DNA of 32,649 bases from an uncultured Bacteroidota bacterium (GCA_903926385.1 CAIYIS010000060.1:1-32649), one strand, 5' to 3'. Positions 1 through 8,888 are shown, numbered from the stretch's first letter. Made by a program: numbers and translations. The notes: generated by a model from the letters alone, not told the origin.

Positions 1-1
1 T

Positions 2-2740
2 AAAGCAGATGCTGCATTGGCTGCAAAAGATTTGAAAGCCGCAAAAGCAGGATATACCGAAGCATTGGGTTTGAAACCAAATGAAAAATATCCGAAGGAT
101 AAGCTGGCCGAAGTGGATAAGCTACTAGCTGCCGAAATGGGTGCGAAAGAGCTGACCGAAAAATACAATGCTGCTATTGCAAAAGCAGATGCTGCCTTGG
201 CTGCTAAAGATTACACTGGAGCAAAAGGAAACTATAACGATGCGTTAGGATTTAAACCGGCAGAGGCTTACCCTAAAGATAAGTTGGCTGAGATTAATAA
301 AATACTGGCTGACATGGCTGCCGAAAAAGACCGTAACGAAAAGTACGCTGCTGCTATTGCTAAAGCTGATGTAGCTTTGGGAGCTAAGTCGTATGCCGCT
401 GCAAAAGGAAGTTATAGCGAAGCTTTGGGATTAAAACCAAACGAACAATATCCGAAAGATAAGATATCCGAAATAGATGCAATTCTGGCAAAACAGTTGT
501 CGGATAAACAACTTCAGGATAACTACAACAATGCCATTGCTAAAGCAGACAAAGCTCTTGCTGCAAAAGATTATGCAACTGCTAAAAGTGGATACACTGA
601 TGCTTTGGGTTTAAAACCAACTGAGCAATATCCGAAAGATAAACTGGCCGAAGTAGATAAGTTGTTGTCTGCTGAAATGAGCGCGAAACAACTGGAAGAA
701 AATTATAAAGCCGCTATTGGCAGAGGTGATGCTGCTTTGGCTTCTAAAGATTATACTGCTGCAAAAGCCGGTTATAACGAAGCATTGGGTTTAAAGCCAA
801 ATGAAAAATATCCGAAAGATAAACTTGCTGAAGTGGATAAGCTGATAGCTGCCGAAATGGGCGCAAAAGAATTAGCTGAAAAATACAACGCAGCAATTGC
901 TAAAGCAGATGGAGCAATGGGAGCAAAAGATTATACCACTGCTAAGGCAAGTTATAACGATGCATTAGGCTTTAAGCCAGTAGAGGCCTATCCTAAGGAT
1001 AAGATAGCTGAGATTAACAAAATACTTGGTGATTTGGCTGCAGAAAAAGATCGTAATGAAAAATATACTGCCGCGATTGCTAAGGCTGATGCTGCCCTTG
1101 CCCTGAAATCGTATGGTGCTGCAAAAGGAAGTTATAGCGAAGCTTTGGGATTAAAACCAAACGAACAATATCCGAAAGATAAGATATCCGAAATAGATGC
1201 AATTCTGGCAAAACAGTTGTCGGATAAACAACTTCAGGATAACTACAACAATGCTATTGCCAAAGCCGACAAAGCAATGACTGTAAAAGATTATGCAACT
1301 GCAAAAGCAGGGTATACTGATGCATTGGGTTTAAAACCGAATGAGCAATATCCTAAAGATAAACTAGCCGAAGTGGAAGCATTGATGGCAAAAGCACAAC
1401 AGGAAAAGGAAATTAACGACAGATACATAGCTGCTATTGCTAAAGCAGATGGTTTCTTCACAGCACAGGAATATCAAAATGCAAAAGCGGAATACAATAA
1501 TGCGCTTGGTATAAAAGCTACAGAACAATATCCAAAAAACAGAATTGCTGAAATTGAACGATTGCTGCTGGCCATTGCTGCTAAAGAAAAAGCCGAGAAA
1601 GAATTGACAGAGAAATACAATGCTATGATAGCAAAAGCAGATAATGCCTTTGGTGCAAAGGCTTATCCGGAAGCAAAGGGGTATTATAATCAGGCATTGG
1701 CTATGAAACCGGCAGAACAATATCCAAAAGACAAAATAGCTGAAATAGATGCTTTGGTAGCAAAAGAATTAAAGGATAGAAAAAATGGGGAGTTGTATAA
1801 ATCTGCTATTGCAAGAGGAGATGCCGCATTATCTACAAAAGATTATATAAATGCTAAAGCGGACTATTCTGCTGCTGCTGGTTACAAACCAGATGAACAA
1901 TATCCGAAAACTAAGTTAGCCGAAATAGATGCAATTTTGGACAAGGAGCAAAAAGCAAGACAACTGGAAGAAGATTATAAAAAAGCCATTGTTAATGGGG
2001 ATATGAATTTTGGTGCAAAAGATTATGAAGGTGCCAAAACAGCCTATACACAAGCTTCGAATCTAAAACCAAATGACAAATATCCGAAAGAGCAATTGGT
2101 AAAAGTGGAAAAATTGATTTCGGATTTGAACAGAGAGAAACAACTGAAAGAAAAATATGCTGCTGCTATAACTAAGGCTGATGATGCATTTATGAGTAAG
2201 GATTATACCAATGCTATTGCCTCTTATAAAGAAGCGCAAACTTACAGACCAATTGAAATGTATCCTACAACACGTTTAGCGGATATCCAGCGAATAATCG
2301 ATGATCAGGCTCGAGTAAAAGAACGAGACACAAAATACAATACCGCTTTAGCTATTGCAGATAAATTATACAATGCTAAAGATTATCAAAAAGCAAGAGG
2401 AGCCTATTCTGACGCTTTACTTATTAAATCTTCTGAGCAGTATCCTAAAGAAAGAATGGCTGCAATTGATGAATTACTAAGAAAAACTAACAAGACTGTG
2501 GTGAGTGCGCCAGTGGTAAAAAGAGAAGAAAATAAAAACGACTTAGCTCAGAAATATCCGGAAGGTTTAACAGAAGAGTATGCAACCGAATTAAATGCAT
2601 CACTTGTTAAACGAATAGTTGTAAAAGGAAATGAAGGCCATTTGTATATTCAGAAAACTACAAAGTTTGGTCCTATTTACTGGACAAGAGACGGAGTGCC
2701 TATCACAGAAGTAGAGTACATTAAAAATACAGAGCAATAA
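2..2740 (+). CDS. TPR-like 60-aa repeat protein, 3' part (5' end outside window)
   Basis: The frame is open to the left edge of the window, so the start lies outside; the first visible in-frame TTG (17) sits inside a repeat and is not a start. At least 14 units of about 60 aa follow, each with a TPR-like helical pair (consensus around AIAKADAALAAKDYxxAK and YxxALGLKPxEQYPKDKLAEI) and a charged linker helix. The protein is very rich in Ala, Lys and Glu. Units 1-4 and 5-8 form a higher-order duplication with a period of exactly 720 nt. The last ~60 residues are non-repetitive and probably a small C-terminal domain (contains YIQKTTKFGPIYWTRDG). TPR-type repeats usually act as protein-protein scaffolds; the partner is unknown. 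A beta-barrel gene follows after 21 nt, so the two are probably co-transcribed and envelope-related (inference). Confidence 0.85.
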   Translation, partial: KADAALAAKDLKAAKAGYTEALGLKPNEKYPKDKLAEVDKLLAAEMGAKELTEKYNAAIAKADAALAAKDYTGAKGNYNDALGFKPAEAYPKDKLAEINKILADMAAEKDRNEKYAAAIAKADVALGAKSYAAAKGSYSEALGLKPNEQYPKDKISEIDAILAKQLSDKQLQDNYNNAIAKADKALAAKDYATAKSGYTDALGLKPTEQYPKDKLAEVDKLLSAEMSAKQLEENYKAAIGRGDAALASKDYTAAKAGYNEALGLKPNEKYPKDKLAEVDKLIAAEMGAKELAEKYNAAIAKADGAMGAKDYTTAKASYNDALGFKPVEAYPKDKIAEINKILGDLAAEKDRNEKYTAAIAKADAALALKSYGAAKGSYSEALGLKPNEQYPKDKISEIDAILAKQLSDKQLQDNYNNAIAKADKAMTVKDYATAKAGYTDALGLKPNEQYPKDKLAEVEALMAKAQQEKEINDRYIAAIAKADGFFTAQEYQNAKAEYNNALGIKATEQYPKNRIAEIERLLLAIAAKEKAEKELTEKYNAMIAKADNAFGAKAYPEAKGYYNQALAMKPAEQYPKDKIAEIDALVAKELKDRKNGELYKSAIARGDAALSTKDYINAKADYSAAAGYKPDEQYPKTKLAEIDAILDKEQKARQLEEDYKKAIVNGDMNFGAKDYEGAKTAYTQASNLKPNDKYPKEQLVKVEKLISDLNREKQLKEKYAAAITKADDAFMSKDYTNAIASYKEAQTYRPIEMYPTTRLADIQRIIDDQARVKERDTKYNTALAIADKLYNAKDYQKARGAYSDALLIKSSEQYPKERMAAIDELLRKTNKTVVSAPVVKREENKNDLAQKYPEGLTEEYATELNASLVKRIVVKGNEGHLYIQKTTKFGPIYWTRDGVPITEVEYIKNTEQ
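74..2500 (+). repeat. 180-nt tandem coding repeats with a 720-nt higher-order duplication
   Basis: The KPxEQYPKDK block recurs 14 times at about 180-nt spacing. Four consecutive units (about 1-720) are repeated directly afterwards (about 721-1440). Within them, bases 398-534 are identical to 1118-1254 (137 nt without a mismatch), offset by exactly 720. Units after about 1440 are more divergent, so the duplication is the most recent event. Confidence 0.9.
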
Positions 2741-2761
2741 TTTAGACATACATCCATTCTA

Positions 2762-3424
2762 ATGTTTATTAAAATCTATTTCAAAGCACTAATATCATTA
2801 TTAGTGCTTTGTTTTTTCTCGAAAATCAGTTCTTCTCAAACAGTATACTCCACCAAAGAATATTGTTCATTTGGTTTTGTTGGTTCAATGACTAGTTCGG
2901 ATATTTATAAAGACACAATAAACTATGAATCAGGAATTGGAATTGGCGCAGGAGGTTGTTTTACATTAACACTTTCAGACAAATCGAATGTAGGAATTGA
3001 AGTTGTGGATATTGTTAAAACTATAAAAAGAAGTCACCCAATTCAAAAGTATTATTTCAATTTTGTAGACATCCCTCTATACTATCAATACAAATTAAGT
3101 GAAAAAGTGAAATTTAATATTGGACTTCAATATTCTGTTTTTGCAGCATCCAAATTCGATACTTTATCACAGGAATCTACTTCAGGCGTAAAATTTGCAC
3201 CATTAAAAACGAATGTTACCAACGATATTGGAATTTTAGGAGGAGTTGAATTCGGGTTTCTGAACAATTGGTTCATAAGTGGTAGATATACCATGTCTTT
3301 AACACCGTTCACAAATAAAAACACCCCTTATTTCGGGGTGTTTCAATTATCATTAAAATGTGTCGTTTTCAAAGGACACAAACAAATATTCCATAAAAAA
3401 GGAAATGGTGATCCTCTTTTTTAA
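2762..3424 (+). CDS. Outer-membrane beta-barrel protein (PorT/opacity-like)
   Basis: 220 aa. An N-terminal hydrophobic signal peptide (about residues 8-25, ending SSSQ) is followed by alternating-hydrophobicity strands typical of small eight-stranded barrels: IGIGAGGCFTLTLSDKSNVGIEV, FNFVDIPLYYQYKL, KFNIGLQYSVF and a final YFGVFQLSLKC strand. The phrase VDIPLYYQYKL resembles the 'IPLLLKY' strand of Bacteroidota outer membrane beta-barrel (PorT-type) proteins. It starts 21 nt after the TPR gene and is probably in its operon. The stop codon overlaps by 4 nt the stop of the convergent DUF6580 gene. A perfect 9-bp GC-rich hairpin lies inside its last codons (3319-3343). The function is not known; the barrel assignment rests on pattern, not on a diagnostic motif. 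Confidence 0.75.
   Translation: MFIKIYFKALISLLVLCFFSKISSSQTVYSTKEYCSFGFVGSMTSSDIYKDTINYESGIGIGAGGCFTLTLSDKSNVGIEVVDIVKTIKRSHPIQKYYFNFVDIPLYYQYKLSEKVKFNIGLQYSVFAASKFDTLSQESTSGVKFAPLKTNVTNDIGILGGVEFGFLNNWFISGRYTMSLTPFTNKNTPYFGVFQLSLKCVVFKGHKQIFHKKGNGDPLF
3319..3343. terminator. Hairpin inside the 3' end of the barrel gene; possible terminator
   Basis: AAACACCCC (3319-3327) pairs perfectly with GGGGTGTTT (3335-3343) around a 7-nt loop. It lies about 80 nt before the overlapping convergent stop codons at 3421-3424, leaving no intergenic space for a normal terminator. It lacks a long T run on either side, so termination is an inference. Confidence 0.45.
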
Positions 3425-3960
3425 ATTTTTACCAATGAAGGAATTCTGCGTTGAGCAAAGTAAAAAGCACCAAACATAATTCCGTTAAAAAATAAATCTC
3501 CGGCTAAAGTTGGTCCGAAAAAAGGAATACCCATTACATAAGTAGTACCTAATCCCGCTGCACCTGCCTGAAATCCATTGGATGCCCAGTAACCAAAATT
3601 GGTTAACAGAAAAAATAACACAGAGGAAATAACAGACGCTGCCGCAACCGAAAGAATTGATACTTTAGAACGTACCATCAAACCAGTGATTGAAGTTAAT
3701 ACAAAACCTATGTAAACATAAACCATTGTGCTGTGGTATCCCGCACCGGTTAAAAATTGTAAACCCACATCACTCAAAACCATTGCCAGCAAAGGAATAA
3801 CAAAGGCCAATCTTTTGTCCGAAAAGTAAACTCCACCGAATAATGCCATTGCAGCTATTGGTGTAAAGTTAGGAATATGCGGAAACAAGCGACTTGCTGC
3901 TGCTAATAATATAGCGGAAGTAACAAAAACGAAACGAGGTGTAACTAATTTTAATCTCAT
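3421..3960 (-). CDS. DUF6580-family putative membrane transport protein
   Basis: 179 aa, mostly hydrophobic, with about five to six membrane segments. The N-terminal signature PHIPNFTPIAAMALFGGVYF and the later GYWASNGF and FFGPTLAGDLFFNGIMFGAFYF blocks match the DUF6580 family, whose layout is reminiscent of ECF-transporter S components. The substrate is unknown. The start ATG at 3960 is supported by a -7 box (minus-strand TACATTTG at 3981-3988). It stands alone, converging on the barrel gene with stop codons overlapping on the palindrome TTAA. Confidence 0.8.
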   Translation of the reverse strand: MRLKLVTPRFVFVTSAILLAAASRLFPHIPNFTPIAAMALFGGVYFSDKRLAFVIPLLAMVLSDVGLQFLTGAGYHSTMVYVYIGFVLTSITGLMVRSKVSILSVAAASVISSVLFFLLTNFGYWASNGFQAGAAGLGTTYVMGIPFFGPTLAGDLFFNGIMFGAFYFAQRRIPSLVKI

Positions 3961-3980
3961 ATTTTTTAAATTTTTCGTAG

Positions 3981-3988
3981 CAAATGTA
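3981..3988 (-). promoter_or_regulatory. TAnnTTTG -7 promoter box for the DUF6580 gene
   Basis: The minus strand reads TACATTTG, an exact match to the Bacteroidota -7 consensus. The predicted transcript start would be about 10-15 nt upstream of the ATG. No clear -33 element is seen. Confidence 0.5.
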
Positions 3989-4017
3989 AGTTATTTTTTG
4001 AATGATTTTTATAAATT

Positions 4018-5646
4018 TTATGTCTGAATTATCCCCACATTGTATTGTTTGGTAATTGGCGAATTATTAGCCATTTCAACACCCATCGAAATCCATTTGC
4101 GGGTGTCGGTAGGATTGATAATTGCATCTACCCACAAACGCGATGCTGCATAATAAGGTGAAGTTTGGCTATCGTACCGGTCTTTTATTTTATTAAACAA
4201 TTCCGCTTCTTTCTCCGGGGTTATTTCTTCTCCTTTGGCTTTAAGGGAAGCAATTTCTATTTGTACCAACACTTTTGCCGCCTGAGCTCCTCCCATTACT
4301 GCAATCTGAGCCGTTGGCCATCCAACTATTAATCGAGGGTCGTAGGCTTTTCCGCACATGGCATAATTTCCGGCTCCGTATGAATTACCGATAACCACGG
4401 TAAATTTAGGGACTACCGAATTACTCATGGCATTTACCATTTTCGCTCCGTCCTTTATAATACCTCCGTGTTCGGAACGAGATCCCACCATAAATCCGGT
4501 TACATCCTGCAGAAACAAAAGAGGAATTTTTTTCTGATTACAATTCATAATAAAGCGGGCTGCTTTATCGGCACTGTCGCTATAAATAACACCACCAAAC
4601 TGCATTTCTCCTTTTTTGCTTTTCACCACCTTTCGTTGATTGGCCACTATTCCTATGCTCCATCCATCAACACGTGCAAGTCCGCAAATAATACTTTGTC
4701 CGTATCCTTCTTTGTATTCTTCAAAATCAGAATTATCTACCAATCGGTAAATAACCTCGTGCATATCATATTGCTTATCTCTTGCATCTGGAATGATTCC
4801 AAGAATATCTTTTTCGTCTTTTGCGGGTTTAACACCTTCGATACGGTTAAAACCGGCTTTATCAAAACTGCCTACCTTACTCATTATATTACGAATACGG
4901 GTTAAACAATCCTGATCGTCTTTACATTTATAATCGGTAACACCCGATATTTCGCAATGTGTAGTAGCTCCTCCCAATGTTTCGTTGTCGATGGTTTCGC
5001 CAATAGCAGCTTTAACCAGATATGAACCGGCTAAAAATATACTTCCGCTTTTATCAACTATCATGGCTTCATCACTCATAATAGGAAGGTAAGCGCCTCC
5101 GGCAACACAACTTCCCATTACAGCAGAAATTTGCAAAATGCCCATTCCGCTGAGTCTTGCATTGTTTCTGAAAATGCGGCCGAAGTGTTCTTTGTCCGGA
5201 AATATTTCATCTTGCAATGGTAAATAAACTCCTGCACTGTCCACCAAATAAATAATTGGCAAACGATTTTCCATTGCAATTTCCTGTGCACGTAAATTCT
5301 TTTTTCCCGTTATCGGAAACCAAGCACCTGCTTTTACTGTAGCATCATTTGCCACAATAATACATTGCACCTTGCTTACATAGCCTATTACTACTATAGT
5401 TCCTCCTGCAGGGCAACCACCATGGTCAGGATACATGCCGTCTCCTGCAAATGCGCCTATTTCTATTGTATCTGTCCCTTTATCTGTTAAAAATGCAATG
5501 CGTTCGCGAGCGGTTAATTTTCCCTGCTCATGCATTTTGTCTATTCTTCCTTTTCCCCCTCCCAGATAAATTTTCTCCAGCTTCTTTTCCATTGAGGAAA
5601 TGAGCAACTTCATTTTATCTTCGTTCTTATTAAATTCAATATCCAT
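4018..5646 (-). CDS. Acyl-CoA carboxylase carboxyltransferase (beta) subunit, methylcrotonyl-CoA carboxylase type
   Basis: 542 aa, the usual size for biotin-dependent acyl-CoA carboxylase beta subunits. It transfers carboxyl from biotin to an acyl-CoA. The N-terminal half carries GKLTARERI (42-50), GCPAGGT (77-83), VDSAGVYLPLQDEIFP (135-150) followed by HFGRIF, and GSCVAGGAYLP (178-188). The C-terminal half has DVTGFMVGS (381-389), HGGIIKDGAKMV and NSYGAGNYAMCGKAYDPR (421-438). The DEIFPDKEHFGRIF stretch and the overall pattern are closer to MCC beta (leucine degradation) than to PCC beta. The biotin-carrying alpha subunit is not adjacent, which is common in Bacteroidota. The gene is monocistronic with its own promoter. 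Enzyme class is certain; acyl substrate is inferred. Confidence 0.9.
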   Translation of the reverse strand: MDIEFNKNEDKMKLLISSMEKKLEKIYLGGGKGRIDKMHEQGKLTARERIAFLTDKGTDTIEIGAFAGDGMYPDHGGCPAGGTIVVIGYVSKVQCIIVANDATVKAGAWFPITGKKNLRAQEIAMENRLPIIYLVDSAGVYLPLQDEIFPDKEHFGRIFRNNARLSGMGILQISAVMGSCVAGGAYLPIMSDEAMIVDKSGSIFLAGSYLVKAAIGETIDNETLGGATTHCEISGVTDYKCKDDQDCLTRIRNIMSKVGSFDKAGFNRIEGVKPAKDEKDILGIIPDARDKQYDMHEVIYRLVDNSDFEEYKEGYGQSIICGLARVDGWSIGIVANQRKVVKSKKGEMQFGGVIYSDSADKAARFIMNCNQKKIPLLFLQDVTGFMVGSRSEHGGIIKDGAKMVNAMSNSVVPKFTVVIGNSYGAGNYAMCGKAYDPRLIVGWPTAQIAVMGGAQAAKVLVQIEIASLKAKGEEITPEKEAELFNKIKDRYDSQTSPYYAASRLWVDAIINPTDTRKWISMGVEMANNSPITKQYNVGIIQT

Positions 5647-5696
5647 AACTGTTTTTTCGATTTCGATGTTTGGTATTTGCTTTTTCTAAAAGCCGT

Positions 5697-5731
5697 CAAA
5701 GATAATAACAAAATGTATCTGATAATTCAAA
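5697..5731 (-). promoter_or_regulatory. Promoter of the acyl-CoA carboxylase gene (-33 TTTG / -7 TATCTTTG)
   Basis: On the minus strand an exact TAnnTTTG box (TATCTTTG, 5697-5704) lies 23 nt downstream of a TTTG (5728-5731), within the spacing known for Bacteroidota sigma-ABfr promoters. The implied leader is about 45 nt. Confidence 0.5.
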
Positions 5732-5762
5732 TTAAAAATCTTTGGGTGCTTGTTGATATGAA

Positions 5763-6356
5763 TCATATATAATCGAGAGCACGTGGGCCCTGATTAAATA
5801 GTAAATCAATAACACTTAGGTTAGGGATAAACCCGAATCGTGTTTCGAAAACCTGATTATAAGGGCGGCCTGTTGTATTACTTTCCTTACTTGATAATAA
5901 GTCGGCTCTTCTGAAATCTACTGTCTCTGTTAGTGTTGCTTTGTATTCCTGTGTAAAAATGTATTTCTTTTTTATTTTGAGCAAACTCATCAATAATTGC
6001 TGCATCTCCTCATTCAAATCAATGAGGTACTCAAATTTTTTTTGATGGTAGTATGGATTAAAATCATCTTCATAGTATTCAAAAAAAGGAGAACGTCTGT
6101 AAGCTGATTCTAATGAACGCCAATGCAGGTGCTGCCAGTTATAGTCATATGAAATTTTAACCTCTTTCATTGTTTGCTTGTGATTTCGTTTTACAAGTGG
6201 AATACTTAATGTCTGAATACCATTAGGAGAGTATATTTCGCAACGACTACGACAGGTTTGCTTTTCAAAGTTTTCAAAATGTTCTATCCATATCGTTTCA
6301 AAATCTATTAGCATCTGAAAATATGCAATCGGAGCTAAATAGGCCGATGGAAGCAT
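5763..6356 (-). CDS. WbqC-like family protein
   Basis: The conserved core begins at MLPSAYLAPIAYF (ATG at 6356), giving 197 aa, and contains HFENFEKQTCRSRCEIYSPNGI, LSIPLVKR, WQHLHWRSLESAYRRSPFFEYYEDDF and the terminal FGFIPNLSVIDLLFNQGP. These are hallmarks of WbqC proteins, often linked to surface polysaccharide or glycolipid biosynthesis, with chemistry undefined. The frame stays open upstream: ATG at 6425 adds 23 aa that include SPSGRGEGRGG, a low-complexity peptide encoded by an intergenic-repeat-like G-rich tract. The longest frame (6542) overlaps lepB and is unlikely. The 6356 ATG is preceded by a purine-rich GGGGAGGGGAGGA. It lies directly downstream of lepB, a neighbour arrangement common in Bacteroidota. 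Family call is confident; the start is uncertain between 6356 and 6425. Confidence 0.85.
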   Translation of the reverse strand: MLPSAYLAPIAYFQMLIDFETIWIEHFENFEKQTCRSRCEIYSPNGIQTLSIPLVKRNHKQTMKEVKISYDYNWQHLHWRSLESAYRRSPFFEYYEDDFNPYYHQKKFEYLIDLNEEMQQLLMSLLKIKKKYIFTQEYKATLTETVDFRRADLLSSKESNTTGRPYNQVFETRFGFIPNLSVIDLLFNQGPRALDYI

Positions 6357-6393
6357 TCCTCCCCTCCCCTCCCCTCTTCCTGAAGGAGAATGG
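6357..6393 (-). repeat. G/A-rich REP-like insertion at the WbqC 5' end
   Basis: On the minus strand TCTCCTTCAGGAAGAGGGG, continued by GAGGGGAGGGGAGG, resembles the dispersed 'CTCCTTCAGGAGAGGG' intergenic repeat of many Bacteroidota. It translates as SPSGRGEGRGG in the WbqC frame. Repeat status is from memory of such elements, not from a second copy in this window. Confidence 0.4.
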
Positions 6394-6483
6394 ATACCTT
6401 GAGCAAAGTTTGGATTAATGATCATTTTTTCTTTTGTTTTTATTTCACACCTTTTCATACATGTGAAGCAAATCCTGATTAAA

Positions 6484-7539
6484 TTACGGTATGTTTTTAA
6501 ACCAACGGTCGCTTCGTATAGTTGTTTTATTCGTCTTGTCAATAGAAAGAATTACCGCTACAGCTTTTCCCACTATATGGTCTTCCGGCACAAATCCCCA
6601 AAAGCGAGAATCGGTAGAGTTATGCCTATTGTCGCCCATCATAAAATAATAATTCATTTTAAATTTATAACTTGTACAATATTTATGATTGATAAAAACG
6701 GAATCGTTACTTATTTTCAATTCATTTTTTTCGTAAACATTTATTATACGTTCGTAGAGTGGAAGATTTTCAATGTTTACTTTAACAGAATCGCCAGCTT
6801 TTGGAATATATACCGGGCCCCAGAAATCAACATTCCACAAGAAATTTTCGCTTGCAGGGAAAACATAGTCACTGAAATTCCCTTTTTTCTCAAGCAGAGG
6901 TTTAATATTAGTAACATTCGGGAGCTTCTTCATTTTTAATGCAGCATCAAGAGTGAGATTTAACCAGAACTCACCTTTGTTGTGCATTTTTCCGCCTTCA
7001 CTTATGCCCGCTTTTACTATAGCATCGGAATCAATAGTGTCTTTATCACATTTTACACGATAATTAAATTGCAGGTTTTGGGGCACGTCATTGTATTTAT
7101 TATTTATATATACTTGACCGTCTTTTAATTCAAGAGTGTCACCTGCTAGTCCCACACATCGTTTCACATAGTATGTTCGCTGGTCTACCGGAAAATCCTG
7201 CTCCATGGGATAATTAAAAACTACTACATCATTATGTTTTACAGATGGTGCTCCAAACATTCGCATATAGGGTAGCTCAATCCAGTCTGAATACGATTTG
7301 GTGTTTTCTGTAAAAGGCAAGCGTTGGTGAACAAATGGGAAGGAAAGAAGAGTATTAGGTATTCGTGGGCCGTAGCTCACTTTACTTACTAAAATATAAT
7401 CTCCAGTCATCAAAGATTTTTCCATGGATGCAGAAGGAATGGTGAACGCTTCGAGGAAAAACCCTCGAATTAATAAAATAGTCAACAGTGCAAACACCAC
7501 AGCCTTTATCCATTCTTTTATTACCGATTTCTTTTTCAA
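6484..7539 (-). CDS. lepB: Signal peptidase I
   Basis: 351 aa inner-membrane serine protease that removes Sec signal peptides. A single N-terminal membrane segment (about 10-28) precedes box [12 protein letters not shown], with the catalytic Ser38 (the Ser before Met). Box [17 protein letters not shown], supplies general-base Lys126. Box [19 protein letters not shown], is near residues 297-314, followed by [13 protein letters not shown] long insert separates boxes D and E, as usual in Bacteroidota LepB and much longer than in Bacillus SipS. wbqC follows downstream on the same strand. The start ATG at 7539 gives a short basic N-terminus before the membrane segment. Confidence 0.96.
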   Translation of the reverse strand: MKKKSVIKEWIKAVVFALLTILLIRGFFLEAFTIPSASMEKSLMTGDYILVSKVSYGPRIPNTLLSFPFVHQRLPFTENTKSYSDWIELPYMRMFGAPSVKHNDVVVFNYPMEQDFPVDQRTYYVKRCVGLAGDTLELKDGQVYINNKYNDVPQNLQFNYRVKCDKDTIDSDAIVKAGISEGGKMHNKGEFWLNLTLDAALKMKKLPNVTNIKPLLEKKGNFSDYVFPASENFLWNVDFWGPVYIPKAGDSVKVNIENLPLYERIINVYEKNELKISNDSVFINHKYCTSYKFKMNYYFMMGDNRHNSTDSRFWGFVPEDHIVGKAVAVILSIDKTNKTTIRSDRWFKNIP

Positions 7540-7556
7540 TATTTTTTTTTGAAATG

Positions 7557-7564
7557 CAAATATG
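7557..7564 (-). promoter_or_regulatory. Possible -7 box for lepB
   Basis: Minus-strand CATATTTG differs from TAnnTTTG at one position and lies 17 nt before the lepB ATG. No -33 motif is clear, so this is tentative. Confidence 0.3.
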
Positions 7565-7699
7565 CAATTTTTAAAAATAGCTTTTCAGATAATCACTTAT
7601 TAGTTATTAGTTCTCAATTGTTAGTTTCCTTTATTAAACCTACCTTTAATAAGATTTAAAACCATGTATATAGTCATAGTTTTATTACTACAAGTGATT

Positions 7700-7707
7700 T
7701 ACCTTTG
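7700..7707 (+). promoter_or_regulatory. TAnnTTTG -7 box for the cytochrome c peroxidase gene
   Basis: TACCTTTG is an exact match to the consensus, 24 nt before the ATG at 7732, giving an expected leader of under 20 nt. No -33 TTTG is evident. Confidence 0.5.
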
Positions 7708-7731
7708 TAGCAATTCTAAAACCAAATCAGT

Positions 7732-8793
7732 ATGAAAAAAATAATTTATTCTTCATTTATTGCCTGTGTGTTACTAGCTGCATGCGGTAATCCGGGCATA
7801 GAAAACAATAACCCTGCAGCCGATGCTATCAAACAGGCAGACAAAGAACTTCTGACAAAAGCTCAGGGTATTTTTCAACCATTGGCTGCTCGTGTTGACA
7901 ATCCTGACAATCCGATTACAGACGACAAAGTGAAGTTGGGTAAAATTCTATACTACGACACTCGCTTGAGCAATACCGGAAACAATAGCTGTAACACATG
8001 CCATAATCTGGCTACTTATGGAGTAGATAATATGCCTACATCTAAAGGTGATGCAGGTAAAAACGGTGAAAGGAACTCTCCTACCGTGTTCAATGCTGCA
8101 TTTAATGTGGTTCAGTTTTGGGACGGACGCGCAAAAGATGTAGAAGAACAAGCTGGCGGACCAATTCTTAATCCTGTTGAAATGGCCATTCCTTCGAAAG
8201 AGTTTTTAGAAAAAAGGCTCAGAGGAGTTAAAGAGTACACCGAAATGTTTAAAACAGTATTCCCTGACGACAAACAGCCCATCACTTTTCAAAACGTTTC
8301 GAAAGCAATTGCTGCCTTCGAACGAACACTAGTAACTCCTGCCCCTTTTGACTCTTATTTAAAAGGTGATTTAACTGCATTGAGTGATGAACAGAAATTA
8401 GGTTTGCGAATCTTTATCCAAACAGGTTGCACTCAATGCCACATGGGTTCTGGTGTGGGTGGTTCCTTGCTTCAAAAGTTTGGTTTGTATGCCGATTACC
8501 GAACACTTACACACAGCACCACTAATGACGAAGGAAAGAAAAAACAAACGAATGATGTTAGCGATAAGGATGTGTTCAAAGCTTCTTCTCTTCGTAATGT
8601 TGCAAAAACCTTTCCGTATCTGCATGATGGAAGTGTGCGCGATTTGAATCAGGTGGTTACCATTATGTCAAAAGCTCAACTTAACAAAGATTTGTCTGAT
8701 GCCGAGGTTACGCCAATTGTTGCTTTCTTAAATTCGCTTACAGGCACCATTGCTGACGATGTTAAAACACCTCCAACGATAGAAAAGAAATAA
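7732..8793 (+). CDS. Di-heme cytochrome c peroxidase (MauG/CcpA family) lipoprotein
   Basis: 353 aa. The N-terminus has a lipobox (LLAACGN) with lipidation Cys18, so the protein is predicted to be membrane-anchored and periplasm-facing. Two c-type heme sites are visible: CNTCH (87-91) in the N-terminal domain and CTQCH (233-237) in the C-terminal domain. The family blocks LGKILYYDTRLS, RNSPTVFNAAFN, FWDGRAKDVEEQAGGPI, NPVEM and FPYLHDGSV are all present. Such enzymes reduce hydrogen peroxide with electrons from small cytochromes, although some MauG relatives oxidise other substrates. It is transcribed alone, with its own -7 box and a downstream terminator. Confidence 0.95.
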   Translation: MKKIIYSSFIACVLLAACGNPGIENNNPAADAIKQADKELLTKAQGIFQPLAARVDNPDNPITDDKVKLGKILYYDTRLSNTGNNSCNTCHNLATYGVDNMPTSKGDAGKNGERNSPTVFNAAFNVVQFWDGRAKDVEEQAGGPILNPVEMAIPSKEFLEKRLRGVKEYTEMFKTVFPDDKQPITFQNVSKAIAAFERTLVTPAPFDSYLKGDLTALSDEQKLGLRIFIQTGCTQCHMGSGVGGSLLQKFGLYADYRTLTHSTTNDEGKKKQTNDVSDKDVFKASSLRNVAKTFPYLHDGSVRDLNQVVTIMSKAQLNKDLSDAEVTPIVAFLNSLTGTIADDVKTPPTIEKK

Positions 8794-8888
8794 GTTCAGT
8801 AGTTAATTGAGGTGAGTAAAGTAATTAAGTCATTTTATCAAAACCAAATCTAACTACTAACTTTTCACTTCAAATTGTCTGAATTTAA

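Noticed and set aside
1364-1720. 118-codon minus-strand ORF within the TPR gene
   Set aside because: Antisense shadow of a Lys/Ala-rich coding sequence with strong repeat conservation on the plus strand.
6418-6939. 173-codon plus-strand ORF opposite lepB
   Set aside because: Lies over the essential box E region of lepB and has no recognisable features.
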